Source: Methylosinus sp. C49
GTDB taxonomy: Bacteria; Pseudomonadota; Alphaproteobacteria; Rhizobiales; Beijerinckiaceae
Direction of reading: 5' to 3'
Length of the DNA: 64,000 nt
Assembly: GCF_009936375.1 (NCBI RefSeq)
Contig: NZ_AP022332.1
Coordinates: 1,607,501-1,671,500 of the forward strand
The notes under the pieces were generated by a model that ran no database searches, was not told where the DNA came from, and worked only from the letters and a program-made list of their open reading frames with translations. A program made the position numbers and the translations under genes. Shown here one piece after another: positions 43,259 through 52,596 of this stretch. The number at the start of each line of letters is the position of its first letter. Within the stretch, counting starts at the first letter, position 1.

Positions 43259-43914
43259 TGGCGCGCTCTGTCGCCTTCTATCTCCCCTGCTTCGACGAGC
43301 CGCCGAAAATCCTCGCGCCCGAGCCGCCTTCGCTCGCGATCGACCTCGACGAGCCGGAGCCGGAGACGGCGATCGAAATGCCGGAGCCGGAGCCGGAAGA
43401 TATCCGGCCCATTCTCACCGATGAGCTGCGGGAGCAATTGCTCGAGGAAGGACGCGCCGCCGCCAAGGCCGAATGCGACGAGACGATCGCGCGCGAGCGC
43501 GCCGCCGTCGCACAGCGGCTGGAGGAGGAGCGGCGCCGCTGGTCGCGCGATGAAGGCGAGCGGCTCGGTCGTGACTTTCGCGATTCGCTCGGTCGTTATT
43601 CCGCGCGCATCGGCGAAGACGTAGAGCGCATTCTCGAGCCATTCGTGGTGCGCGAGATCAGAGAGAAGATGCTCGTCGCTCTCATGGAAACTCTGCGCAT
43701 CCTCATCGCCGATCGCGAAAATCCGGTGATCCATCTCAGCGGTCCCATGGATCTGCTCGAGGCGATCTGCGCCAAGCTGAATGGCGAAGATATCGCCACC
43801 AAGATCGAGGATGTCGGCGGCGTTGACGTGCGTGCGCGTCTCGACGCCACGACGATCGAGACGCGTCTCGGCGAATGGATGGCGCAGCTGCGCGAAGGGG
43901 ATGACGCCGTATGA
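43258..43914 (+). CDS. fliH: FliH-like export ATPase regulator
   Basis: This 218-residue protein has an acidic Pro/Glu-rich N-terminus, a central charged coiled coil ('LREQLLEEGRAAAKAECDETIARERAAVAQRLEEERRRW') and a C-terminal globular part ('LEPFVVREIREKMLVALMETLRILIADRENPVIHLSGP'). That matches the layout of FliH, which holds the FliI ATPase. fliI itself is about 9 kb away on the other strand. Sequence identity to FliH is low, so the symbol is probable rather than sure. It is coupled to both neighbours. Confidence 0.85.
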   Translation: MARSVAFYLPCFDEPPKILAPEPPSLAIDLDEPEPETAIEMPEPEPEDIRPILTDELREQLLEEGRAAAKAECDETIARERAAVAQRLEEERRRWSRDEGERLGRDFRDSLGRYSARIGEDVERILEPFVVREIREKMLVALMETLRILIADRENPVIHLSGPMDLLEAICAKLNGEDIATKIEDVGGVDVRARLDATTIETRLGEWMAQLREGDDAV

Positions 43915-45008
43915 GCGATCATGAGGAAAGCGAGATCATCTTCATCCGCAAGAAGCATGGCGATGAAGAGGAGGGCCATCACGGCGGCGTCTGGAAGCTC
44001 GCCTTCGCCGACTTCATGACGGCTATGATGGCCTTCTTTCTGGTGATGTGGCTCATCAATTCCACATCGAAGGAGACCAAGGCGGCGATCGTTCAATATT
44101 TCAATCCTGTTCAGCTCATCGACTCGAATCCCGCGCATAAGGGGCTGCGTGATCCGGCCGAAGCGGGGCAGGGCAAAAGTCAGCAATCCAGCGCCGCGCC
44201 GGACAAGGGCGCGCCAGCGTCGGCGCCGCCGGCTTCGGCGGAGAAGGAGAGCCCGCAGCACGAGGCCGCGCTCCTTTATGACCCGATGTCGACTCTCGAC
44301 GAGATCGACAAAAAGTCGGCGCAGCCTTCGTCCTTCGGCGACCCTTTCGATCGCAGCGCCCATGGCGTCGGCTATGTGGACGAGCGCATCGAGGACAGCG
44401 GCTCGCCGGACAAATCGACGACGGCCGAGCCGATGGAAGGTCCGCGCGCGAAGCCTGCGCCGTCGACGCCGCAGGGCAAATCTCCGGCGCAGCCTGCGCG
44501 CGGGGCGGCTTCGGCGTCCGGCGAGGACAAGAAGGGTGAGGCTTCTGCCGCGAGCGTGAAAGCCGCGTTGGAAAAGGTCGTCAAGGCCGAGGTCGCAGCT
44601 CTGCGCGCTGCGCCGCATCTCGAGGTCGTGGAGACGTCCGAAGGATTGCTCATCAGCCTGACCGACGACGCCAATTTCTCTATGTTCGCCGTCGGCTCGG
44701 TCGAGCCGCGACCGCAGGCCGTTCATGTCATCGGAGAGATCGGCAAGCTCTTGGCCAAGCAGAGCGGCGATATCGAGCTGCGCGGCCACACCGACGGGCG
44801 CTCTTACAAATCGGCGACCTATGACAATTGGCGCCTGTCGTCCGACCGCGCCAACATGGCCTATTACATGCTCGTACGGGGCGGCTTTCCCGAGAAGCGC
44901 GTGGTGAAGATCGCCGGCTATGCCGATCGTCGGCCGAAGACCCCCAAGGAGCCGCTCGCGGCGGTCAATCGCCGCATCGAAATTTTGCTGCGCAGGAGCG
45001 AGCGTTGA
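43911..45008 (+). CDS. motB: Flagellar stator protein MotB
   Basis: This 365-residue stator subunit has one membrane helix near the N-terminus with the proton-carrying Asp34 in 'FADFMTAMMAFFLVMWLIN'. A long Pro/Ser/Lys linker (about 80-220) leads to the OmpA-like peptidoglycan-binding domain ('GDIELRGHTDGRSY', 'NWRLSSDRANMAYYMLV', 'VNRRIEILLRR'). The acidic proton pathway indicates an H+-type motor. motA is encoded separately at 55326. Confidence 0.97.
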   Translation: MSDHEESEIIFIRKKHGDEEEGHHGGVWKLAFADFMTAMMAFFLVMWLINSTSKETKAAIVQYFNPVQLIDSNPAHKGLRDPAEAGQGKSQQSSAAPDKGAPASAPPASAEKESPQHEAALLYDPMSTLDEIDKKSAQPSSFGDPFDRSAHGVGYVDERIEDSGSPDKSTTAEPMEGPRAKPAPSTPQGKSPAQPARGAASASGEDKKGEASAASVKAALEKVVKAEVAALRAAPHLEVVETSEGLLISLTDDANFSMFAVGSVEPRPQAVHVIGEIGKLLAKQSGDIELRGHTDGRSYKSATYDNWRLSSDRANMAYYMLVRGGFPEKRVVKIAGYADRRPKTPKEPLAAVNRRIEILLRRSER

Positions 45009-46165
45009 AGATAAAGGTGCGAGCCTCCGTTCTCGCCGCTGGGCTGATCTTTGGTCCGACATGCTGCGCCGACGCCGGCGAGCTCACCGAGCAGGTGCGC
45101 GCGCTCAACACTCTGCAAGGCTCGATGGTGCAGGGCGCCGCTGGCGCAAGGGGCGCCATTCCCGCGCAGATCGAGCGCATAGAGCAGGTCGTCGCTTCGC
45201 TCGAAGCCGACGATTGGAAACAGAAGAGCAATTCCGCCGCCGCCGCGATCTTTCTGTTCTGCGGCGGTCCGTCGCGCTCGATCCGAAAGATTCTCGACGC
45301 CCATCTCATCCCGGATGGGGACACGCCCCTCGTCGCCGGCGCTGTCGCCTATGCGGAAGGACGGAATGAGGAGGCGGTCAAGCTGCTGACGCCGATCGAT
45401 GCGCGAGCGCAGGCCGACACGCTCGCGGCGCATCTGGCGTTGATCCAAGGCGGGCTGCTGATCGGCTCCGATAAGGCGAAGGCGCGCGAGCTGTTCGATC
45501 TCGCGCGTCTGCTGATGCCGAGCTCTCTCGTCGAGGAGGCCGCATTACGACGTGAGATGTCGATCGTCGATGTGACGCAGGATCCCACCAAATTTCTCGT
45601 GCTCGGCCGCCGCTACGGCTCCCAATATGCAAGATCGCCCTTCTCGCGCAATTATTGGGACGAAATGCGTGCTGCGACCTTGCGCGCGGCCGCCATTGGC
45701 GACAATTCGCGCTTGAGCGAATTCCGCGGTCTGCTGAAAGGCGCCTCGCCAGGATTGCGCTTCGAGACTCACATGGGCGTCGCGCGGCAGGCGATATTGA
45801 GCGGCCGCGTCGCTCTGGCGATCAACGAGACCCAATATGCAGGGCCTCTCGCAGACACGGCCACGGCCCGCGCGCGCGTCGAGCTCTATCGCGCCGCCAT
45901 CGCCGGACTCACCGGCGAGTTCGAGACGGCGGAAGCGGAGTTTCAAAAAATAGATCCGAGAATTCTCCCTTCGGCCGATGTCGAGGTTCGCAATATCGTG
46001 ACGGCCGCGATCAGCCGTCTGCAAGGCGTCGCCGACGGCGTGTCATCCGCCGCGGCGAGCGCGCCGGCGCAAGAGGAGACGCGTCCCGATTCGATGGTCG
46101 AGCGTTCTGCGCAGCAAGCGCTGACCGACGCCGACGCGCTGCTGCAGCGGGCGACGCGCAGATGA
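45005..46165 (+). CDS. motC: Periplasmic motility protein MotC
   Basis: This 386-residue exported protein is found in rhizobia, where MotC interacts with MotB in the periplasm and needs MotE. It starts at a TTG overlapping the motB stop (TTGA), with AGGAG about 7 bases upstream; a GTG at 45017 is an alternative. A signal peptide (VLAAGLIFGPTCCADA) is followed by helical repeats ('VAYAEGRNEEAVKLLTPI', 'ARELFDLARLLMPSSLVEEAALRREM') of TPR-like character. Confidence 0.93.
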   Translation: MKIKVRASVLAAGLIFGPTCCADAGELTEQVRALNTLQGSMVQGAAGARGAIPAQIERIEQVVASLEADDWKQKSNSAAAAIFLFCGGPSRSIRKILDAHLIPDGDTPLVAGAVAYAEGRNEEAVKLLTPIDARAQADTLAAHLALIQGGLLIGSDKAKARELFDLARLLMPSSLVEEAALRREMSIVDVTQDPTKFLVLGRRYGSQYARSPFSRNYWDEMRAATLRAAAIGDNSRLSEFRGLLKGASPGLRFETHMGVARQAILSGRVALAINETQYAGPLADTATARARVELYRAAIAGLTGEFETAEAEFQKIDPRILPSADVEVRNIVTAAISRLQGVADGVSSAAASAPAQEETRPDSMVERSAQQALTDADALLQRATRR

Positions 46166-49100
46166 CCGTCGACGCTCTGTTTCCCAATCTTCAGACCGCG
46201 CGTCTTCTCGGTCGCCAAACGGATGCGGCTTCGTCCGGGCAGCGCGAGTCCGATGCTGCGGACGTCGATCAATTCGCTTCGCTGCTCTCCGATCTCGACG
46301 ATAGAAGCGCTGTCGTTGCCCGCGCCTCTCTCACGGAAGCGACGACGGATGATGCCGGCGTCGACTCCAACGAAGCTCCCTCGGTCGAGGCGACGAGCAA
46401 TGCGCCGTCGCAGATGCAGGCCTTCATTACGGTCCCGGCGCTGGACATGAGCTGGCGGCCCGCCGTGGCGGCGCAGGCGCCATCCGATGAATCCACAGAC
46501 GCCGTGGCGCCGCCGCGTGCGGAAGCGAGATCGCGAGCCGATGTCGCCGCCAATGAGGCCGCGATGCGCTCGTCGAGACCGATCGCGATCGAGGCCGATG
46601 GTCGTATCGCGGAGAGCGTTGACGTCGCGTCTCGAGCCGCGGCCTCATCTGAGCCAAAAGCTTCGCAGCAGGCGCCGTCCGCTCGTCCTGTATCCTCGCT
46701 GCAGCGGGCCGAGGGCGCTTCCAGCGCTCGACGCTCCGATATAGCTGCGCGGTCGCCGTCCATCGCGTCGGCGCATGTCTCCGCGGAGGCGCGGAGCGAC
46801 GCTTCGAGCACATTTGCGTCGCGGCCCGCCTCTTCACGCCCGGACTCGACAGCCGGGCGGATCGCCATCGCTTCTTCGGCGAATGATGTCGGCGCAGGGT
46901 CGTCCGATGACGACAGAACTGCCGTCGCCGCCACTCTTGCTCCATCCAGCATGGCTGCTGCGGTCTCGCCGGATCTCGCGCGAAGCGCGGCCGCGCCGCA
47001 GCGAGATCCGTCCACGGCGCGCGCGGCGAATTCGCAAGCGCGCCCGCTCGACGCGACCCCTTCGGCTCGACCTGCCTCAGAAGCTACCGCGCCGCGCGTT
47101 TTCGCCGCTTCGGACACGCCGATACGCGCGGCGGCCTCCTCGCGCGCCGATCTCTCGCGCGCCGATTTCTCGGGAGCGGATGTAACGGCTTCGGCGCCGC
47201 CTCCTCGCGAGGGGAGCGCAGAGCTCGGCGCCGACAATCGCCAATCGCCGCATCCCCTCGATAGCGCTCTAGCGATCCCCAGCGATAAGACCTCAGCCGC
47301 TTCGATCGACGCGACAGTCGCTCGGAGCGGCGAGTCGTCCATCGCATCTCCCGCTATGACGTCTTTTGTGAAATATGCGTCGTCCGATGATTCGGCGCCT
47401 TTCGCGTCGTCCATCGCCATGGCGTTCGAGGACGAGCGCGCGTCAGCAGCAGAGGCGCCTGTCGCCTCAAATTCCGTATCGGCTCCGCTCGAGGAGACAG
47501 ACGCGCAGGAGCAGACACAACGAGCCCTGGTCGTCGATCGGCAGTCGGATCGCGCTCCCGTGCAGTCGACGCCGTCTGCGATGGAAGCGCAGACGCAAGC
47601 CGTCGCGCAAAGTTCGGACCAGACCGCCGGCGAAGCGCCGATCGCCCATGCGAACGATTTCGCGCCATTCGAGTTGCGCGAGCCTGCGCGTTCGGCGTCA
47701 CCCGCATCTTCGAACGGGAACGCGCCGATTCGGGCGGCGGATTCGATCGCAAATCTTTCCTCGCTGCAGAGCTTCTCTGCGGAAGGCGAGAGCGTCTACG
47801 CGCCAATGTCGTCGCCGAGTCCTGCTTCGGCGCCTCTCTCTGCGAGGACGACTTCCGCCGACAGCGCTCTTGCCGCCGATGATCGAGCTTCGCGAGCCCA
47901 TGTCTCGCGCGCTAGCGTCGCGCTTTCGTCGGATGAATCACCGAGAGCCGCTTTTTCGGCGAACGTCCGGCGTTCTTCAGACGTCGCGACCGAAGGAGGA
48001 TCATACGCCTCTCGAGCAGCGACGCCTTCGGTCGCCTCCGATGCTGGCGTTCGCGCCTTCGCGCCGTTCGAGCTTCGCGGCGAGGTCGCGCCTTCGATGA
48101 CCTCGGGGACGGCCGCTCGCGATATGCGCGTCGATCCGTCCCAGGATGTCGGCGCCGTCTCCGCGGCGCGCGGAGACCAATCGACTTTCGTCGCGCCGTC
48201 GTCGCTCGGCGACCTCGGCGTCTCGAGGTCTTATGCTTTGCCGGAGCAGTCGCGAAAGGCGCAGACGTCGGTCGATCAGCGTGATTCCATGGTCGAAGCC
48301 GCTCCGGCTTCGGCGCGCGCTCGGACGCGCGCTGCGTCCTCGATTGCGGAAATCGCCATCGATATCGCTGCGCGCTCTCCCTCGGACAGCGCCGAGCGGA
48401 ATGTGCAGGGCGCATCATCGCGCGTGGGGGATTTCCAGTCGCGCGCCAATGGCGAGGCTACGACCGCAGACGCTTCCGCATTGCGGTATCGCCCAGCGAG
48501 GCGTGTCGAAGCCTCTGACGATAGACGAGGCGACGCTTTCGCCACGTCGATCGAGGCGGGCAATAGACAGTCGGGCAGGGACGCGACGCCGAGCGTCGCG
48601 TCGTCGCGAGCCGCCGGCGTCACGGGCGCTGCGCTGGATCATGGCGCGCAGACCGATCGCACTGCTGGCGCTGCGATCGAGGCGTTCGACGCCGGCGCGC
48701 GGAGTCCGTCGATCTCTCTGCCGCAGAAAGACTCCGCGAGCGTCGACGTGGGCGCGTCGCGATCTGTTTCCACCGCGACAACGCCAAATCCGCCGATCTC
48801 GACGGAAGCGCCAAGCTCGGCGCCTGTCGGCGATTCTGCTCGCGCGGTCGCGACAGCCTCACGCGCTCGGCCCGAGGCGGCGATGAGCGTCGACGACTCC
48901 GCCGCTTCGCAGCCCGTGGCGAGACCTTGGTCCGGCGGGCCGGCCGAGAGCGAGCGCGCGCGAACCTCCTTCACAGCGCCGATCGATAATCGCATGTCCG
49001 CATCGGCTCCAGGGGATCGCGCGCCGAATGATGACCGCGCATCGGCCGCGCCGACAGACGCCGCGGGGATTCCATCCTTCTCGGCAGTCGCCGGCGGCGA

Positions 49101-50091
49101 TGCGCCGCGTGCGGCCTTCACTGCGCCGCCGACATCCGCGCCGCAGCGTGATCGCATGACCGCTGTCCGGCCGAGCGATCGGATTTCGGCCAATGATCGG
49201 CGCACGAGCGCATCGACCGCGCCCGTGGCTTCCGACGCCTCGACTGTCGCCGCCTCATTCGCCGATGCGGGCGGCGTCGACGCCGCGAGATCCGGCGACG
49301 ATCGAAATTCGGACCGCCGCTCGATGGCTGCGGCCGACGATACGAGATCCTCGACATTCGACGCCAGCGCCGATATGTCGACGCCGACGAATGCATCTGC
49401 CGGTGCGCCCGTTGCGTCGAAGGTCTCCGTAACGCCGAGCGTTGTGACGATCGACGACGGAGCGAGCGCAGCGACGCCAGAGCCGATCGGAACGCTCGCT
49501 ATTCTCGCGCCGGCGACACAATTGCCGACGGCTTTCGCCGAGCTGCTCGCGCCGCAAGCGCGCAGCCTCATCGCTTCCGCGTCTCTGGCGTCTTCGGCGA
49601 CGGTGACGACGGCGCCCGCCTCGAACATCGGGGAGGGGCAACGGCAGAGCGTGGCGCCGAAGATTTTGACCATAGAGCTCGAGCCCGCGGCGCTGGGCGC
49701 CGTCACTGTGAAAATGAAGCTGGCGCATTCGGGAATAGACATGCGCATCAGCGTCGAGTCCACCGAGGCGCTGCGCCGGCTCGATTCGACGCGCGAGAAG
49801 CTCGTCGAGGCGATGCAGTCGTCCGGCTGCACGATCGACTCCTGCACGATACAGATCGGCCAGAGCGTCCCCGACGGCGCCAATGCGCAAGCCGCGCCCG
49901 ACAATGGCGGGGGCTTTGCGCAATCGGGCGGAGCCGGACGCGAGGAGCAGAGCGTCGGTCGACAGGGAGCGGGCTATGGGGGATCGGGCGGTGATCGCAG
50001 GCAAGGCGCGGGCGCAGAGAATGGCGATCGGGCGCCGAATGGCGAGCCTCGCCGCGTCGCTGATCGCCGTGGCGGCGACGTCTATCTGTGA
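46162..50091 (+). CDS. fliK: Giant flagellar hook-length control protein FliK (MotD)
   Basis: At 1309 residues this is far longer than typical FliK (about 370-500). The N-terminus is followed by a huge Ala/Ser/Asp/Arg-rich, Cys-free, probably disordered region (about 60-1110) with loose repetition, including two FAPFELR copies at residues 500 and 633. The conserved C-terminal substrate-switch domain is intact near residues 1165-1240 ('ILTIELEPAALGAVTVKMKL', 'MRISVESTEALRRL'). FliK is a secreted ruler that sets hook length. The frame is uninterrupted for 3.9 kb and coupled to motC (ATGA). Confidence 0.93.
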   Translation: MTVDALFPNLQTARLLGRQTDAASSGQRESDAADVDQFASLLSDLDDRSAVVARASLTEATTDDAGVDSNEAPSVEATSNAPSQMQAFITVPALDMSWRPAVAAQAPSDESTDAVAPPRAEARSRADVAANEAAMRSSRPIAIEADGRIAESVDVASRAAASSEPKASQQAPSARPVSSLQRAEGASSARRSDIAARSPSIASAHVSAEARSDASSTFASRPASSRPDSTAGRIAIASSANDVGAGSSDDDRTAVAATLAPSSMAAAVSPDLARSAAAPQRDPSTARAANSQARPLDATPSARPASEATAPRVFAASDTPIRAAASSRADLSRADFSGADVTASAPPPREGSAELGADNRQSPHPLDSALAIPSDKTSAASIDATVARSGESSIASPAMTSFVKYASSDDSAPFASSIAMAFEDERASAAEAPVASNSVSAPLEETDAQEQTQRALVVDRQSDRAPVQSTPSAMEAQTQAVAQSSDQTAGEAPIAHANDFAPFELREPARSASPASSNGNAPIRAADSIANLSSLQSFSAEGESVYAPMSSPSPASAPLSARTTSADSALAADDRASRAHVSRASVALSSDESPRAAFSANVRRSSDVATEGGSYASRAATPSVASDAGVRAFAPFELRGEVAPSMTSGTAARDMRVDPSQDVGAVSAARGDQSTFVAPSSLGDLGVSRSYALPEQSRKAQTSVDQRDSMVEAAPASARARTRAASSIAEIAIDIAARSPSDSAERNVQGASSRVGDFQSRANGEATTADASALRYRPARRVEASDDRRGDAFATSIEAGNRQSGRDATPSVASSRAAGVTGAALDHGAQTDRTAGAAIEAFDAGARSPSISLPQKDSASVDVGASRSVSTATTPNPPISTEAPSSAPVGDSARAVATASRARPEAAMSVDDSAASQPVARPWSGGPAESERARTSFTAPIDNRMSASAPGDRAPNDDRASAAPTDAAGIPSFSAVAGGDAPRAAFTAPPTSAPQRDRMTAVRPSDRISANDRRTSASTAPVASDASTVAASFADAGGVDAARSGDDRNSDRRSMAAADDTRSSTFDASADMSTPTNASAGAPVASKVSVTPSVVTIDDGASAATPEPIGTLAILAPATQLPTAFAELLAPQARSLIASASLASSATVTTAPASNIGEGQRQSVAPKILTIELEPAALGAVTVKMKLAHSGIDMRISVESTEALRRLDSTREKLVEAMQSSGCTIDSCTIQIGQSVPDGANAQAAPDNGGGFAQSGGAGREEQSVGRQGAGYGGSGGDRRQGAGAENGDRAPNGEPRRVADRRGGDVYL

Positions 50092-50632
50092 GGCGCACGC
50101 CGAGGGTCGGCCGGTATCGAGCAATATTTGCGAGAGGGAGATGATCCGCGCCTCCAATGAGAATGCGGTTCCTCTCGCAGTGCTCTATGCGGTGGCGCTC
50201 ACCGAGACGGGGCAAAAGGGCGCGCTCAACGCTTTCGCGATGAACGTCGAGGGGCGCGCGGTGTTCAGCGCCGATTTCCGCGAGGCGATGATGCGATTTC
50301 TCGCGGCGAAGCGTTCCGGCGCCGTGCTCATCGATATCGGCTGCATGCAGGTCAATCATCACTATCACGGCGCGCGCTTCGCGAGCGTCGAGGCGATGTT
50401 CGATCCGCGCGCCAATGTCGATTACGCGGCGCGCTTCCTCAAGGATCTGCACAAGCGCGAAGGCACATGGACCTCGGCCGTCGCGCGCTATCACGCCGGG
50501 CCCAAGAATACGCCTGCGCAGAAGAGCTATGTGTGTGCGGTCATCGCCAATATGATCGCCAGCGGCTTCGGCGCCTGGACCGACGCCTCGCGCGACTTCT
50601 GCCGTCCGCGCCGAGAAGCCGCGTCGCACTGA
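49976..50632 (+). CDS. Lytic transglycosylase (SLT domain), flagellar-type
   Basis: This protein of about 218 residues starts at an ATG with GGGAG six bases upstream, inside the fliK C-terminus in another frame (116-base overlap); ATGs at 50021 and 50039 are alternatives. A signal peptide (MASLAASLIAVAATSICEAHA) leads to an SLT domain with the catalytic Glu in 'YAVALTETGQKGAL', plus 'DIGCMQVNHHYHG' and 'ARYHAGPKN'. Since FlgJ here lacks a muramidase domain, this enzyme probably opens peptidoglycan for the rod. Confidence 0.9.
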   Translation: MGDRAVIAGKARAQRMAIGRRMASLAASLIAVAATSICEAHAEGRPVSSNICEREMIRASNENAVPLAVLYAVALTETGQKGALNAFAMNVEGRAVFSADFREAMMRFLAAKRSGAVLIDIGCMQVNHHYHGARFASVEAMFDPRANVDYAARFLKDLHKREGTWTSAVARYHAGPKNTPAQKSYVCAVIANMIASGFGAWTDASRDFCRPRREAASH

Positions 50633-50645
50633 GCGCGCCGGGCGC

Positions 50646-51857
50646 TCAGCGCCGCTCTGCGTCTGCGGCCGCGCGATGCAGATAGGAGGCGAAGGCGTCG
50701 AATATTTTGCGCATCTGCGGCGGCTTGTAGGGGAACACGTCGACAGGGTCCATGTCGTGGACCAGCAGCGTGTGATCGACCTTGAAGACGACCAGCTCGC
50801 CGCTCTCCGTCTCCGCGCAATCTACGCCGAAATAGGTGAGGCCCACGCAGTCGATCAGCGCCTCGAAGGCGCCCGTGTGGCGCGTCACGAAATCGTCGTC
50901 GAAGGTCGCGAAGAAGCGCTCCTCTTCGCGCCGGCGCCGCAGATCCGCTTCCATTCGCGCATCGACATAGGAGCCGTTCCAGCCCTCGGAGACGGCGAGA
51001 TGGCAGGCGTAGGGACGTCGGTCGATGAACAGCAGGCGGATCTTTCGATAGAGACCGTCCTGTCCACGGCAGTCGACGAATGGCGAGACGAGATAGGCGC
51101 GGTCCGAGCGCTTCGCGAGATAGAGGCCGAGGGCGAGCGCGGTGTCGATCTTCTCGGCGCCGCGCTCATTGCGCTGCTCCATCGCGCGGATGACGATCGG
51201 AAAGCTTCCGCTTGCCTCGCTCGACTCTGCGATATCGCACAGCTCGTCGTGCAGCATGCGACGCAGCACGGGCGTGCGCAGCCCGGCCTCCGTCAGATTG
51301 GCGGCCAGCTCGATCGGCTCCAGCATGGAGACGCGGCCTGGAAGGTTGACGACCGGCGTCGGCCAATAGGCGAGCATTTCCTCGAGCTCGGCGAGCAGGC
51401 GGCGATTGAGGCTCGTCGCCGCGATCGCGACAAAGGCGAGATCATGATCCGGCAGGACGGTGGGCAGCTCGCGGCCGGGCATCACATAGACCATCGTCAA
51501 GGCGATGTCGGAGCCTTCCAGCAGAAATTCGAGCGGCGTGTTGGCGCCTATGTCGGCGGCTGCGACGAATGCGAGAACGCGCAATCTCGGATTGGCGCCG
51601 CAGCATGTGCTGCGGAACACACGCTGCTTGCTCAGCGCCATCGCCTGCCGCTTCAATCCGGTCGCGAGATTGCCCTCGAGCTGGTCGATGACCGCGAGAT
51701 CCATCAAGGCGCCGGCGTGGTTCGGGTCGCGCTCGCACATGCCGAGCAGACGGCCGGCGACGCGGCTCAGATCGACGCCGGCGAAAGCCAGCCGCGTCAG
51801 CTTGGCGAGGCCGATCGGCAGCGCGTTCATGGGGTCCGACGATTGCTCGATACGCAT
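50646..51857 (-). CDS. Conserved hypothetical protein, TPR-like N-part and ATP-grasp-like C-part
   Basis: This 403-residue cytosolic protein starts at the ATG 51857 (frame open to 51992). Residues 20-90 suggest TPR helices ('DPNHAGALMDLAVIDQLEGNLATGLKRQAMAL'). Next comes a Rossmann-like part ('VYVMPGRELPTVLPDHDLAFVAIAA', 'PTPVVNLPGRV'). The C-terminal third ('YLVSPFVDCRGQDGLYRKIRLLFIDRRPYACHLAVSEGW', 'GLTYFGVDCAETESGELVVFKVDHTLLVHDMD') resembles ATP-grasp ligases of the RimK type. The substrate is unknown. It sits opposite-strand inside the flagellar locus. Confidence 0.8.
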   Translation of the reverse strand: MRIEQSSDPMNALPIGLAKLTRLAFAGVDLSRVAGRLLGMCERDPNHAGALMDLAVIDQLEGNLATGLKRQAMALSKQRVFRSTCCGANPRLRVLAFVAAADIGANTPLEFLLEGSDIALTMVYVMPGRELPTVLPDHDLAFVAIAATSLNRRLLAELEEMLAYWPTPVVNLPGRVSMLEPIELAANLTEAGLRTPVLRRMLHDELCDIAESSEASGSFPIVIRAMEQRNERGAEKIDTALALGLYLAKRSDRAYLVSPFVDCRGQDGLYRKIRLLFIDRRPYACHLAVSEGWNGSYVDARMEADLRRRREEERFFATFDDDFVTRHTGAFEALIDCVGLTYFGVDCAETESGELVVFKVDHTLLVHDMDPVDVFPYKPPQMRKIFDAFASYLHRAAADAERR

Positions 51858-52047
51858 AAATTCACCGTCTGCCGCTCCGATCGCCGAACGGAACTCGGCG
51901 CATCCGTCGCCGTCGACGCGCCTCGCGTCCGATGCGATAGCTAACGAGCCAACATTTCCCGAAGCTTGTCGAAATTTCGCAGCGCGATTCAACTTTGCGC
52001 GAATTTGAGCTATCCATTTCTAGTTCATCGATTCGAGGAACGATCGC

Positions 52048-52596
52048 ATGGTTGACGCTCCGACATTTCGCTCCGATGGCCCGCGCCGCGCGCCGACGCT
52101 GCGCAAGCCGAAGATCGCCCCGCCGCAGCTCTTCGCGGAGCGCCGCACGCCGCCGACGCGACCGACGCGCGATATCGGCGAGCTGGCCCTGCGCACGGTC
52201 GGGGTCGCTCTCGCGGTCGTGTCGACGGCCTTCGCCGGCTATATGATCTCGGATGCGGAGCGACGCCCGCAATTCGCCGGCCTCGAGCATCTCGCTATCT
52301 ACAGCCGCCCCACGGTCCTCGCCGCCAAGCGCATTCAGACGCAGATCGCCGATCAGCGTGGGAAGGTCGACTTCACGCCCGTCGGTTCGATCGGCGAGCC
52401 GCAGTCGGAGGCCGGCGTTCCCGGATTCGCGCTGCTCAGCGTGCGATCGGGAGTGGCTCTGCTGCAGACCCCGAATGCGATCATCAAAGTGTCGCCGGGC
52501 GATCTGGTGGAGGGGCTCGGTCGCGTCACCGGGCTGGAGCGCCGCGGCGAGAAATGGGCGCTCGTCTCGAGCGCAGGGGTCGTCATCGGCGAATGA
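52048..52596 (+). CDS. Single-span membrane protein with GspC/PilP-like domain
   Basis: This 182-residue protein has a Pro/Arg-rich cytosolic leader, one membrane helix (about 48-68, 'LRTVGVALAVVSTAFAGYMIS') and a small beta-rich domain ('GFALLSVRSGVALLQTPNAIIKVSPGDLVEGLGRVTGLERRGEKWALVSSAGVVIG'). The latter is reminiscent of GspC/PilP homology domains. Function is unknown. It converges on the J-domain-like gene with no spacing (stops abut at 52596/52597). Confidence 0.78.
   Translation: MVDAPTFRSDGPRRAPTLRKPKIAPPQLFAERRTPPTRPTRDIGELALRTVGVALAVVSTAFAGYMISDAERRPQFAGLEHLAIYSRPTVLAAKRIQTQIADQRGKVDFTPVGSIGEPQSEAGVPGFALLSVRSGVALLQTPNAIIKVSPGDLVEGLGRVTGLERRGEKWALVSSAGVVIGE

Noticed and set aside
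45655-46161. Upstream extension of the fliK frame into motC
   Set aside because: This part overlaps motC out of frame; the ATG at 46162 overlapping the motC stop gives a normal coupled start.
46269-47420. Long antisense frames opposite fliK
   Set aside because: Low-complexity Ser/Ala/Arg readings of the fliK repeat-like region; the sense frame is continuous and ends in a conserved domain.
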